DNA of 42,488 nucleotides from Crocinitomicaceae bacterium (GTDB taxonomy: Bacteria; Bacteroidota; Bacteroidia; Flavobacteriales_D; Crocinitomicaceae). Positions 26,053 to 34,660 of the stretch are shown here, piece after piece (within the stretch, counting starts at the first letter, position 1; each line of letters starts with the position of its first letter). The stretch is taken from assembly GCA_022448165.1 (NCBI GenBank), contig JAKVAS010000012.1, positions 1 to 42,488 on the forward strand. The letters are read 5' to 3'. The notes beneath the pieces were generated by a model. It was given only the letters and a program-made list of their open reading frames with translations, was not told where the DNA came from and made no database searches. The position numbers and the translations under genes were made by a program.

Positions 26053-27537
26053 TTAGTTTTTAACAACTAACCTTTTCGAAATCATCATAGACCCGGTAAA
26101 TAACTTCACAGTGTAGATTCCATTAGAAAGAATTGATGTATTAAGCTTATGATATGTTCTACCAGCTTCAACATTTTTTTCCAATCTAGAGGATACTACC
26201 TGCCCCATCATATCGACAAGCTCGATTGCCACATCTTGACTATTAGACAAACGAAGCGTAACTATAGCTGACTCACTAGACGGATTCGGGTAAATCTTCA
26301 CAGATGATTCGATGATATCTTCATCCAAACTGCTTAACATTTCTCCGTATCCGGCCTGATAAACTTCTAATCCCTTATCAACTAATGTTACATTAACAGT
26401 CGATCCACCCTCTATTTCAGTAATAAGTGCTTCACCCTCAGTTTGACCGATCATAATAACTGGAATTGTAACATTAGGACCACAGACCCCTTCTCCCATC
26501 GTAACCGGAGCTCCAGGAACATTATTCACTATGACTGCAGCCACAGCACCAGCATTTTGAGCCTCTTCAGCTTTACAACCAAACTCACAGGAACCACGAC
26601 GGATTACTGCTATATTGCCATTTAACTGAGCAGCATTTACTGCCGGTTCACAAGCATCGTAAGGATCGCCACCAGTATTATCATCAAAAATCACAAGATC
26701 TTCTGTCATTGGAGTGGTTGGAATCGCCCCTCCGAAACTTGCAGTTCCAATTGCGTAAGGACCAGCAACTCCTGCTGGTGAATTCACTTCAAATCCAGGG
26801 CCATCTGATTGAACCCATGCTGCAATCCCAAGATCAGAAAATTCCTCCACAGAATGCTCAATAGCATGATCTATCTGGTCATTTGCGTTATTCGGCAATC
26901 TGTAGTTACCATTAAAAGTATATGTTTCATTATAATAGAAATGTTCGCCAACAGCTAATGCTGGCATAAAAGAACCCTTTGCATCTGGCAACATCTTTTT
27001 CATAACATGTTCAAACTCGGTTTCTCCGTTGCTTCCAACATTGTTAACCGTAAGGTATTCGAAAATAGCCACGTGCAATCTTAACCCTGCATCGGTATTT
27101 ACCAATGCTTCAACATCAACAGATACATCAACAGTCTGGTTTGTAATATCTACAGAGTAGGTAGTTGTTATCAATGCCTTAGGAGCAATTGCGTACGCGT
27201 TATCTAAATTCGCCTGCGTAATATTACCCGTGCTGTACTCATTTGTGCCATCAACTATCGTTAAGGGAACACTCGATATTCCATACAAGTTTCGTCTTAC
27301 TCCTCCTTCATCCGTAAAATAAGGATCTCCGTCGCCAGGCCAACTCATTTGATATTTCAAAGAAACCTGCTTATTGTCATTTTGTGCATCTGCAAGAATT
27401 CCTTCCAAATGGACATTTCCTGCATTACATGGAGGACACGTCGAAGACGTGAAAGACTCAATCAAAGTAACTCTGTCTTGTGCGAACGACACAAAAGTGG
27501 ACATCAGCAGAATCAATAGGGTAAAATTCTTTTTCAT
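26053..27537 (-). CDS. Omp28-like/PA-domain protein with type A T9SS sorting domain
   Basis: The protein has 494 residues with a signal peptide (ends SFAQ). Residues ~22-240 resemble Omp28-type thioredoxin-fold proteins, with a CPPC pair (C34, C37) in SFTSSTCPPCNAG. Residues ~245-390 carry a protease-associated (PA) domain: AVIRRGSCEFGCKAEEAQNA, VAAVIVNNVPGAP and IPVIMIGQTEGEAL. The tail from YPNPSSESAIVTL to RLVVKN (~415-494) is a type A sorting domain. It is predicted to be exported by T9SS. Whether CPPC is redox-active or structural is not decided by sequence. No protease domain accompanies the PA domain. Confidence 0.9.
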   Translation of the reverse strand: MKKNFTLLILLMSTFVSFAQDRVTLIESFTSSTCPPCNAGNVHLEGILADAQNDNKQVSLKYQMSWPGDGDPYFTDEGGVRRNLYGISSVPLTIVDGTNEYSTGNITQANLDNAYAIAPKALITTTYSVDITNQTVDVSVDVEALVNTDAGLRLHVAIFEYLTVNNVGSNGETEFEHVMKKMLPDAKGSFMPALAVGEHFYYNETYTFNGNYRLPNNANDQIDHAIEHSVEEFSDLGIAAWVQSDGPGFEVNSPAGVAGPYAIGTASFGGAIPTTPMTEDLVIFDDNTGGDPYDACEPAVNAAQLNGNIAVIRRGSCEFGCKAEEAQNAGAVAAVIVNNVPGAPVTMGEGVCGPNVTIPVIMIGQTEGEALITEIEGGSTVNVTLVDKGLEVYQAGYGEMLSSLDEDIIESSVKIYPNPSSESAIVTLRLSNSQDVAIELVDMMGQVVSSRLEKNVEAGRTYHKLNTSILSNGIYTVKLFTGSMMISKRLVVKN

Positions 27538-27659
27538 AAGGAAATTGTTTGATTTTCAATTCTGGAATATACGGCAGAATAGCAATACATTTATACTTCA
27601 TTAGCTGAATTCCCTTACCAAAATTGGAATCTTAAAGTGTGTTCAAAACCCTTCTGGTT

Positions 27660-27740
27660 TTACGCAGGATTCACTTCGTGGCTGCTTCGCGGTGTAAATC
27701 CAGCGAAGTGGGGTTTTACGAAGGATTTGAAATCCTGCGT
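27660..27740. repeat. REP-like palindromic intergenic element
   Basis: The outer arms TACGCAGGATT (27660-27670) and AATCCTGCGTA (27730-27740) pair over 11 bp. Directly inside, CACTTCG (27671-27677) pairs with CGAAGTG (27703-27709), and CTTCGC (27684-27689) pairs with GCGAAG (27702-27707). The segment also holds a direct repeat GGTTTTACG(C/A)AGGATT and the palindrome AGGATTTGAAATCCT. It lies in the ~380-nt gap between the PA-domain gene's 5' end and the cupin gene's 3' end. It resembles nested REP/BIME-type elements. Only one copy is in the window. Confidence 0.6.
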
Positions 27741-27920
27741 AGAGGTTCTTTCAAAACTCCCATCTTCTCAAAGCACATTCTTAGTCAAATATGAATTGCG
27801 ATTCCTAGATGTGCCCTTGTTCGGAACGTCTAGTCTTCTTCTCTATTCAGCTCTGCGACGATTCAATCGTTTTTTAGATTCACTTTTGTTCAACCTCCAA
27901 TAGGATACTTCTAAATTCAG

Positions 27921-28478
27921 TTACTCTTTTATGAAGGAAACTCCGTATTCATTTGCTAAGGAGTCAATTTTTTGTTTTGTTAGGTTACTACTTTCTGATT
28001 CTTGTGAAATTTCTTTGAAAAAATTCTCAAATCCCCCAGGGGTAATAGTATTCATAGTTATACCAACAATGCTATCAGTATTCACAAAACTGTGAGGTAT
28101 GCCTCTGGGAAGTTTAATAAAATCTCCTTGCTTGGCTTCAATTTTTTCATCTCCAAAATTGAAAATATACTTCCCCTTTAAAATATAAAAAAGTTCATCT
28201 TCATGTGTATGCACGTGTGCTGGAGGTCCTTGGTTTGGTGGTGTCTCAGAAATAATAACGGAGTATTCATCATTTGTTTGACTACTTAAAATCTTCCCAA
28301 CAATCTTTACTCCCAAAACGTCCCACTCTTTACCTTCTTCAGATTTAACGTGTATTAGGCTGTTAGTATTTTCATTGTTCTCAATATGTGATTCTGGACT
28401 GTTTTCTTTGCAACCATAGCTAAGGAAAAATAAGAGTGTAAATATTGAGATTCTTTGAATTTGAAGTGTAAAGTGCAT
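27921..28478 (-). CDS. Cupin-domain lipoprotein
   Basis: The protein has 185 residues with a lipoprotein signal peptide (lipobox LSYGC). Residues ~70-150 are a cupin_2 barrel with both motifs: the metal-ligand stretch PPAHVHTHEDELFYILKG and LPRGIPHSF. These histidines and the glutamate suggest a metal centre. The C-terminal helix (KQKIDSLANEYGVSF) follows. It is anchored in a membrane facing the periplasm or surface. Cupins are functionally diverse, so no substrate can be named. It is likely monocistronic. Confidence 0.88.
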   Translation of the reverse strand: MHFTLQIQRISIFTLLFFLSYGCKENSPESHIENNENTNSLIHVKSEEGKEWDVLGVKIVGKILSSQTNDEYSVIISETPPNQGPPAHVHTHEDELFYILKGKYIFNFGDEKIEAKQGDFIKLPRGIPHSFVNTDSIVGITMNTITPGGFENFFKEISQESESSNLTKQKIDSLANEYGVSFIKE

Positions 28479-28590
28479 AAGCTTAAAGTGGTTTCTATTT
28501 TTCTGGATTCTAAAGTAATCAATCTAATGGATCAATGCAGAAGGGAATAGGCGAGAAAATTTTAAAAACAAGTACGGCCACCCAAACGCA

Positions 28591-28720
28591 AAACGGTAGG
28601 CTAATCAATAAAAAAATGGAAGCTTCTTTCAAAACTTCCATTTTATATGTGAACTCTTACGTAACCATAACTAACTACTAGGTGTAATATTTATAAGAGA
28701 CGCTCGACTCCCGTGGTGTC
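28591..28720 (-). repeat. Dispersed 3'-UTR element, copy 1
   Basis: This copy aligns along ~130 nt with the copy at 41584-41730: AAACGGTAGGCTAATC, then a shared terminator-like hairpin, then an ACTA(C/G)...TTATAAGA.AC.CT segment and ACTCCCGT (ATTCCCGT in the other). It lies just after the stop of the BNR-repeat gene and reads as its 3' UTR. Confidence 0.7.
28613..28644 (-). terminator. Terminator of the LolA-like/BNR operon
   Basis: Arms AAAATGGAAG / CTTCCATTTT (10 bp) with a 12-nt loop. On the minus strand the stem is followed by a run of U. It lies ~90 nt after the BNR gene stop, within the dispersed repeat. Confidence 0.75.
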
Positions 28721-28731
28721 AAATTGCTACA

Positions 28732-31700
28732 CTAGTCTTTTTTTGTAAATTCTTCGTAGCTATCTATTTTTGGAGGACTTACTTCTAGCTTTTCAAGCAT
28801 TTTGAGATATTTACTCAACAAACTAGACTCAATTTTGGTGTAGGTGTCTTTTGCCACTTCCATCTCAGCCTTGATCTTTTTAAAGTTCTCCATTTGCGAC
28901 GATGATGGCGGCCCTGCATACGCTCCAACCGTTGAGAATAAACTTCCCATATTTTCGCGAAGCTGTTTCTCTGCCTGACCAACATAGTTATCTCCCGAAG
29001 TGATCACTAAGGTATTATTAAGTTCATTTAACTCATTGATCAAGCTAGTAGCCAACTTTCTTAGCTTCGGATTACTCTTAGATTTTTCGGCATGTTGAAC
29101 GTAAGCATCGATTTTGTGAACCATGTACGCCAACTCCTCCGTCATATGATAGAGTTCCATCGTAACTTTTCGTTGCTGCTCGCGCTCTTCCGACGAGAAG
29201 ATGGAATTATCTGCATACTTCACCTCAATCTCAGCAGTATACTTTTTCTTATTTTTGGTCACCTCAACCGTATATGTCCCAGCAGGAACTGTTGGTGTGA
29301 AGAAACCACTAAACGAAATCGTTTTTCCTTTCGCTACTTTTGGGGCTGCCATTCCGAAATTCCAGTTGACGATGTTGATTCCCTTTTTCTTTCCTGGGGA
29401 TAAAGAAGAAATATAATTTCCTTCACTATCCAAAACACGCATTGTCATCTTGCCGAATGTATGTCGCTTCGATAAATAGTACTTAATTTGCGCTCCACCT
29501 TGAGGGTTTCTCCCTACGAATTGAACTTCGCCACTTGTTCCGCCAAATGTGCTTTCTTCGTTAATATCAAAGGGGTTCATTTCCAAGAATTGCAATTCTT
29601 TAGTGATGATGTCGTTGGTAATTTGACGTAATGGAGAGATGTCATCAATTATAATTACTCCACGTCCATGTGTTCCCATGACCAAGTCATTCGTCTTTGG
29701 ATGCATTTCCAAGTAATGAACAGCAGTTGCGGGCATATTATTTTCAAACTTTACCCAATTTCCCCCTCCATTCAATGTTACATACAGTCCAAATTCTGTT
29801 CCCAAAAAGAGTAAATCTGGATTCTTGTAATCTTCCTGAAAAGACCGAGCAAAACCATACACCTCATCCGTAACAATCGATTTCCATGTTTTACCAAAAT
29901 CGGTTGTCTTGTAACAGTAGGCAGTCATATCATTCTTCGTATGTCCGTCAAAAACAGCATATGCAGTTCCTTTGTTAAACGCAGATGCTTCAATATGATA
30001 ACACCAAGTATTTGCTGGCAACCCTGTTATATTAGGAGTAACATTTACCCAATTCTGACCTCCATCTTCTGTTACCTGCACATTTCCGTCATCCGTTCCT
30101 ACCCAAATTACTTTTTGATCTAAGCCAGATTCTGCAATAGTAAAAATGGTACAGTGATTTTCCGCTCCAGAATTATCAATAGATAAACCTCCAGAATTTT
30201 CCTGATTCTGTTTCGCTTTATCGTTTGTGGTAAGGTCAGGAGATATTTTCTTCCAAGTTGTTCCTTTATCATCTGAAACGTGTACAAATTGACTCCCTAT
30301 ATACAAACGATCTGGATTATTAAGACTAGTAGTAATTGGAGCATTCCAGTTAAAACGAAGTTTAGGATCATCTTTTCCTTGGAAAGGTTGAATCGTCCTT
30401 GTCATACGTCGTTTGTGATCATATCTCCATACCTGCTCTGCACCTTGCATTTCAGAATACATGATATGCGGCTCTGTAGGGTGTGGATATACACGGAACC
30501 CATCTCCTACTCCAATAACTTCCCAATCTCGCGCCTCGATACCTCCTGGACTTGAAGAGGGACCAAACCAACTTCCATTATCCTGTAAGCCTCCGTAAAT
30601 ATTGTAGGGTTCCTGATTATCGACACTAATATGATAGAACTGGCTAATCGGAAGGTTTTCAATCATTTCCATAGTATTACCACCGTTCAATGACCGATAC
30701 AACCCACCATCTGTGGCAGCAAACATCTTATCGGATTGGTTAACATCAAACCAGAAATCATGAATATCTGGATGCATTGCTCCAAGGTTTTTAAATGTAT
30801 TCCCTCCATCTCGGCTTATGGATCCGAATAATCCTGCCTTTACAACTACATCTGAATCTTTAGGGTCAACTACAATACGTGAGAAATAGAATGGACGAAC
30901 CACCAAACCAAAATCAGCGTTCATATGTTTCCAGTTGGCTCCTCCGTCATCAGAACGGTACATTCCACTTTTTGCTTTATCCTCTGCCTCTATTACTGAA
31001 TAAAGAATATTCGAATTTGATGGGGCCAAAGCAACCGCTATGCGTCCGAACTTTCCTTCTGGAAAACCCTTGTGAATTTTACTCCATGTTTTGCCTCCAT
31101 CTGTGGTTTTATATAATGCACTGAATGCTCCACCCGAACTGAAAGACCATGCTGTTCTCCTGTGCTCCCAAAAAGAAGCATACATAACATCTGGATTTTT
31201 CGGATCCATGATCAATTCTGAGCATCCTGTGTTTTCATTCACGTAAAAAATCTTCTCCCACGTGACACCTCCGTCCGTTGTTTTGTAAACTCCACGTTCT
31301 TCACTTGGACCCCAGAGTGCTCCTTGAACTCCAACATATAGAACCTGAGAATTCTCTGGATGAATTCGAATCGAGCTAATTCTATCGGATTTTTCCAAGC
31401 CCATCTTCTTCCAATTGGCACCACCATCGTTCGATTTGTAGATACCATCTCCTACAGAAGTACTGTTTCTTGTCCAAACTTCACCTGTACCTACCCAAAT
31501 TGTGTTATCCGGATCTGAAGGGTCAACCGCAACACAACCGATTGATTGACAATACTTATCAAATATCGAAGCGAAGCGAACTCCTCCGTCCGTAGACTTC
31601 CAAACTCCACCACCTGCAGTACCAATGTATATGGTCTTTGAATCAGATGGATGACCTTCTATGTCACTGACCCTTCCACTCGTTAATGCAGGACCGATAT

Positions 31701-31809
31701 GACGTGCTTGAATATCTCCAAAGAGTGCATTCCCATTTAACTTTTCGATGCCTTGTGAATATGCACTAAACATTATGATTCCAGTAAGAATCGTTGCAAT
31801 AAATTTCAT
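28732..31809 (-). CDS. BNR/VPS10-like beta-propeller repeat protein, secreted
   Basis: The protein has 1025 residues with a signal peptide (ends AYSQG). About eleven Asp-box/BNR motifs run through residues ~65-680, for example VWKSTDGGVRF, IYKSNDGGANW, VYKTTDGGVTW, LYKTTDGGKTW, MYRSDDGGANW and VTEDGGQNW, so it folds as one or two beta-propellers (sortilin/VPS10-like). A beta-sandwich segment (GTYTVEVTKNKKKYTAEI) and a helical C-terminal region follow. No T9SS tail is seen. Bacteroidota proteins of this kind are often named glycosyl hydrolases, but no catalytic residues can be pointed to here. The gene follows a LolA-like gene by 27 nt. Confidence 0.87.
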   Translation of the reverse strand: MKFIATILTGIIMFSAYSQGIEKLNGNALFGDIQARHIGPALTSGRVSDIEGHPSDSKTIYIGTAGGGVWKSTDGGVRFASIFDKYCQSIGCVAVDPSDPDNTIWVGTGEVWTRNSTSVGDGIYKSNDGGANWKKMGLEKSDRISSIRIHPENSQVLYVGVQGALWGPSEERGVYKTTDGGVTWEKIFYVNENTGCSELIMDPKNPDVMYASFWEHRRTAWSFSSGGAFSALYKTTDGGKTWSKIHKGFPEGKFGRIAVALAPSNSNILYSVIEAEDKAKSGMYRSDDGGANWKHMNADFGLVVRPFYFSRIVVDPKDSDVVVKAGLFGSISRDGGNTFKNLGAMHPDIHDFWFDVNQSDKMFAATDGGLYRSLNGGNTMEMIENLPISQFYHISVDNQEPYNIYGGLQDNGSWFGPSSSPGGIEARDWEVIGVGDGFRVYPHPTEPHIMYSEMQGAEQVWRYDHKRRMTRTIQPFQGKDDPKLRFNWNAPITTSLNNPDRLYIGSQFVHVSDDKGTTWKKISPDLTTNDKAKQNQENSGGLSIDNSGAENHCTIFTIAESGLDQKVIWVGTDDGNVQVTEDGGQNWVNVTPNITGLPANTWCYHIEASAFNKGTAYAVFDGHTKNDMTAYCYKTTDFGKTWKSIVTDEVYGFARSFQEDYKNPDLLFLGTEFGLYVTLNGGGNWVKFENNMPATAVHYLEMHPKTNDLVMGTHGRGVIIIDDISPLRQITNDIITKELQFLEMNPFDINEESTFGGTSGEVQFVGRNPQGGAQIKYYLSKRHTFGKMTMRVLDSEGNYISSLSPGKKKGINIVNWNFGMAAPKVAKGKTISFSGFFTPTVPAGTYTVEVTKNKKKYTAEIEVKYADNSIFSSEEREQQRKVTMELYHMTEELAYMVHKIDAYVQHAEKSKSNPKLRKLATSLINELNELNNTLVITSGDNYVGQAEKQLRENMGSLFSTVGAYAGPPSSSQMENFKKIKAEMEVAKDTYTKIESSLLSKYLKMLEKLEVSPPKIDSYEEFTKKD

Positions 31810-31836
31810 CTTTAATAATTAGGGGGATTTACACTT

Positions 31837-32601
31837 TTAGTTCTCTGGGAAATTGAACATCGTTTGATCGATTTCAACATTAATTTCTATCTCAGTAATT
31901 TCAATGGTTTGTCCGCCAATCCCTTCCACTTGGGAAGTAAGAGAAAACGGGTAGTACATTCCATCTGAAATCTCTTGATAATCACTGTACAGCATTTGGG
32001 ATTTCTTTCCAGTCATTTCCCCTGACAAAATTTGCTCCTCGGTCATAATCGGAACGAAATTTTCTTTATCGAAGTAATAGTAAACAATATTGTCTTTTTC
32101 TTCCCCTTCAACCAATTGTTTTTTCTTCGTCATTTTTAGCTTGTAACACTCTACACCTTCCTTTGTTTCTTCGCCCTCTAGCTCAAGCTGATACCCTAGA
32201 CTATCGTAGGTCAACAATGCATCTGGAAACTCACCAATTGAGCGTTTATAATTTTCTGTATCCTCAGAACTGGACTTTTCAGCTTTCTGCGTCATGAAAT
32301 TGGTAGACCACATACTCTCTCCGTCAAAAGATCCCTGAACCATTTCTTGTCCTTGCAAAGAGAATTTCGTCATGGTTTTTCCATCCTTTTGATTAATCAC
32401 GGTTATCGGAATTTCCATTCCTTGAGCGTTTACTTTCGCCGTAAAGCGATAGCTTGTCAATTTACTCCAAGCTTCTCTTCCTCCGATGTTTTCAAAGTAA
32501 GTATCTAGAATTGTTTTTACTGTAACTGTCTGCGTAGAATCTTGAGCCTGACCGATGAACGATCCAAGAATAAACACAGCTCCAATGAATATCTTTTTCA
32601 T
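31837..32601 (-). CDS. LolA-like outer-membrane lipoprotein-sorting family protein
   Basis: The protein has 254 residues with a signal peptide (ends IGQAQ). It starts with a helix (VKTILDTYFENIGG) and continues with beta strands of the LolA/LolB-like half-barrel (SYRFTAKVNAQGMEIPITVIN, VYYYFDKENFVPIMTEEQI, LYSDYQEISDGMYYPFSL). Proteins of this class bind lipid or lipoprotein in the periplasm, but many are not true LolA. It precedes the BNR-repeat gene by 27 nt, so a shared operon and function are likely; the ligand is unknown. Confidence 0.8.
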   Translation of the reverse strand: MKKIFIGAVFILGSFIGQAQDSTQTVTVKTILDTYFENIGGREAWSKLTSYRFTAKVNAQGMEIPITVINQKDGKTMTKFSLQGQEMVQGSFDGESMWSTNFMTQKAEKSSSEDTENYKRSIGEFPDALLTYDSLGYQLELEGEETKEGVECYKLKMTKKKQLVEGEEKDNIVYYYFDKENFVPIMTEEQILSGEMTGKKSQMLYSDYQEISDGMYYPFSLTSQVEGIGGQTIEITEIEINVEIDQTMFNFPEN

Positions 32602-32763
32602 AACTATTAGATTTTTAGAATCCCAAAATAATTTCTTTTCACCTTACCCTTACTATTAATAGTATCAATGGATAATGAATGGTGATGATTGGTTTAATTA
32701 AAGGAGAATCACAATTAGGCTGGCTAATCCTAGCTATATTAGTCCTAAAGTTACTCGACCAAT

Positions 32764-32807
32764 CCTTATAATTAACACGCTATTCCCGTTCTCTAGTCGT
32801 TTGTGCG
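32764..32807 (-). repeat. Dispersed 3'-UTR element, copy 2 (partial)
   Basis: CCTTATAA, AACAC and a 20-nt run CTATTCCCGTTCTCTAGTCG, followed by one variable base and TTGTGCG, are shared with the copy near 41.7 kb. It lies 25 nt after the stop of the TPR-LuxR gene. The terminator hairpin of the other copies is missing. Confidence 0.7.
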
Positions 32808-32831
32808 TCAAAGGATATTTAAGTTTATGAT

Positions 32832-34433
32832 TCAGAAATTATTACGCAAATACTCCTGAAGATCTTCCGTAGGTTCTATTGATATCTTTTTACGGATATT
32901 CTGTCGCATCTTCTTGACAGCATTAGGGGTTACATTTCTAATTTGGGCGATATCCTTAGACGTAAAACTTAGCATTAGCAAACTACAAACCTCTCTTTCT
33001 GTTTTGGTGAGTGATGGATACTTCATTGATAGTTTTTCAAAAAAAGCGCTATTAACCTTGTTAATATTAGATTGAAGCGATTTAAGAGAATTATCGATTA
33101 AATTATAATTATTGACTTCCCTAATTAAATTCAATATGTCCGATTGAAGCTCCCCCTGAGACTTAGATTTAAGTTCTTTGATTTTCTCAAGTATCTTCTC
33201 TATTAATTTCCTTTTCTGGGATAAGTTCACAGCGAAGTTCGTTAAATCTTTTCGCTTATTATTCAATTCGGACTGAAGCAGCTCATTCTGAACTTGATGA
33301 AGTATTAACTTTCGTTTTTGATTCAATCGGTGATAATAAAAACCAAAAGACAACAATATGGTAACGCAAATAGCGATAAACATCCAAATTCGTAATTTAA
33401 ACTTTGCCGTTGCTTCTTTTGTAGCTAGTAACTCCTCTTTATTTCTTGATAGTTTGAGGTTTTGCTCTATTAGTTGAATTCTAGTTTTTGCATAATGCCT
33501 TGTGATTTGCTCCCTGTTTTCATTTGATAGAGCCATACTATCTGATAAAATCACACAAATCTCCAAATGTTCGGTGGATTTACGGAAATTTCCAAGCTTT
33601 TTTTGAATCGCTGCCATTAAACTACGTGCATGTATCTGAACATCAATTTCAATATTCGTTTGCGCAAAAATTTCAGCAATAATCTTTTTTGCAGACTGAT
33701 AATCATTTAGTTTATAATAACATCTACCAGCATTAATCAAAGCATTGTAATAAGAAGTAGTAATTCTATCTCGATTCAATTCGATATCAATCTTTGCCAT
33801 TTCAAGAGATTTTGAATATTCACCTTTACGAAAAAAAAGCATACCAATATTACCGGAAATCAAACCATAAAGCCCAGGGTAATCCTTCTCAATGTTTTCC
33901 TCTTTGAGACCTAGTTCATAATAATACTGTGCTGAATCAAGATTGTCATTTAGGAAATTCAAGTACCCAATATTATTTATGGCCATCAACCAATTCCATT
34001 TTTCTTCAAGGCTTTCATTCTTCGGTATTTCGGACAATGCTAATTTTAAATAGCAAATTGCCGAATCGAGCTGTTTAGTTCCCATATAGAAGTGTGCCAT
34101 ATTATAGCTTGATACAAATGAAGAATCTTTTCTTGAAGAGACGTACTTCTTACTCCTATTCCTGTACACGAGAGCCTCATCATACGCACCAAGATCATAA
34201 AGATGTTCAGATAGATTTCTATAAATACGAAATCTGAGACTATCAGGGATGTCTTTTTTCGTATACAGAAGATCCATATAATACTCTATCGCTAAATCTT
34301 CTTTTCCGTCAAGCCAAAATTTCTCGGCACTTGAAATAACATTATTCGCTTCTTCCTTTCCCTCCGATTCTTGGCTCAAAGCAAGGTTAGTTACGAGAGA
34401 TAGTATCATTACTATAATGAATAGATATTTCAT
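32832..34433 (-). CDS. Membrane-anchored TPR regulator with LuxR-type HTH
   Basis: The protein has 533 residues: a signal peptide (1-20), TPR-like repeats in the periplasm (~30-320), one membrane helix (~347-368, RIWMFIAICVTILLSFGFYY), a coiled coil (~370-460), and a C-terminal LuxR/GerE-like helix-turn-helix (~475-525: LTKTEREVCSLLMLSFTSKD and VTPNAVKKMRQNIRKK). It would sense a signal outside and bind DNA inside without a phospho-relay. The target genes are unknown. It lies downstream of the GH51-like gene and upstream of the LolA/BNR operon, all on the same strand with large gaps. Its 3' UTR carries the dispersed repeat. Confidence 0.88.
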   Translation of the reverse strand: MKYLFIIVMILSLVTNLALSQESEGKEEANNVISSAEKFWLDGKEDLAIEYYMDLLYTKKDIPDSLRFRIYRNLSEHLYDLGAYDEALVYRNRSKKYVSSRKDSSFVSSYNMAHFYMGTKQLDSAICYLKLALSEIPKNESLEEKWNWLMAINNIGYLNFLNDNLDSAQYYYELGLKEENIEKDYPGLYGLISGNIGMLFFRKGEYSKSLEMAKIDIELNRDRITTSYYNALINAGRCYYKLNDYQSAKKIIAEIFAQTNIEIDVQIHARSLMAAIQKKLGNFRKSTEHLEICVILSDSMALSNENREQITRHYAKTRIQLIEQNLKLSRNKEELLATKEATAKFKLRIWMFIAICVTILLSFGFYYHRLNQKRKLILHQVQNELLQSELNNKRKDLTNFAVNLSQKRKLIEKILEKIKELKSKSQGELQSDILNLIREVNNYNLIDNSLKSLQSNINKVNSAFFEKLSMKYPSLTKTEREVCSLLMLSFTSKDIAQIRNVTPNAVKKMRQNIRKKISIEPTEDLQEYLRNNF

Positions 34434-34660
34434 ATATCAAATCTGCTAATTGTTAATATCCGAATAATTATAGGGTTTATAGCTTTAAGCACGCACTGTA
34501 TGGAGACAGGTTTAGGGATCTCTTAGACGATTTTCAGAAAATTATCTTCACTTGCAAACGGCCTATTTTACTTTAGAAGATGGAATGTTTTTCTCATTGC
34601 ACTTAATTTACGATAATAAATGTTCATTTTCCTATTTTACATGAAAGGGGGGCTACCAAA

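Noticed and set aside
27637-27903. 88-residue plus-strand ORF in the gap before the cupin gene
   Set aside because: It runs through the nested palindromes of the REP-like element, has no recognisable start signal, and its composition (Ser/Leu/Phe-rich) looks like translated non-coding DNA.
28591-28720. Integron attC site or CRISPR-like repeat
   Set aside because: Copies are kilobases apart, in one orientation after stop codons, with terminator structure, and without integrase sites or regular spacers.
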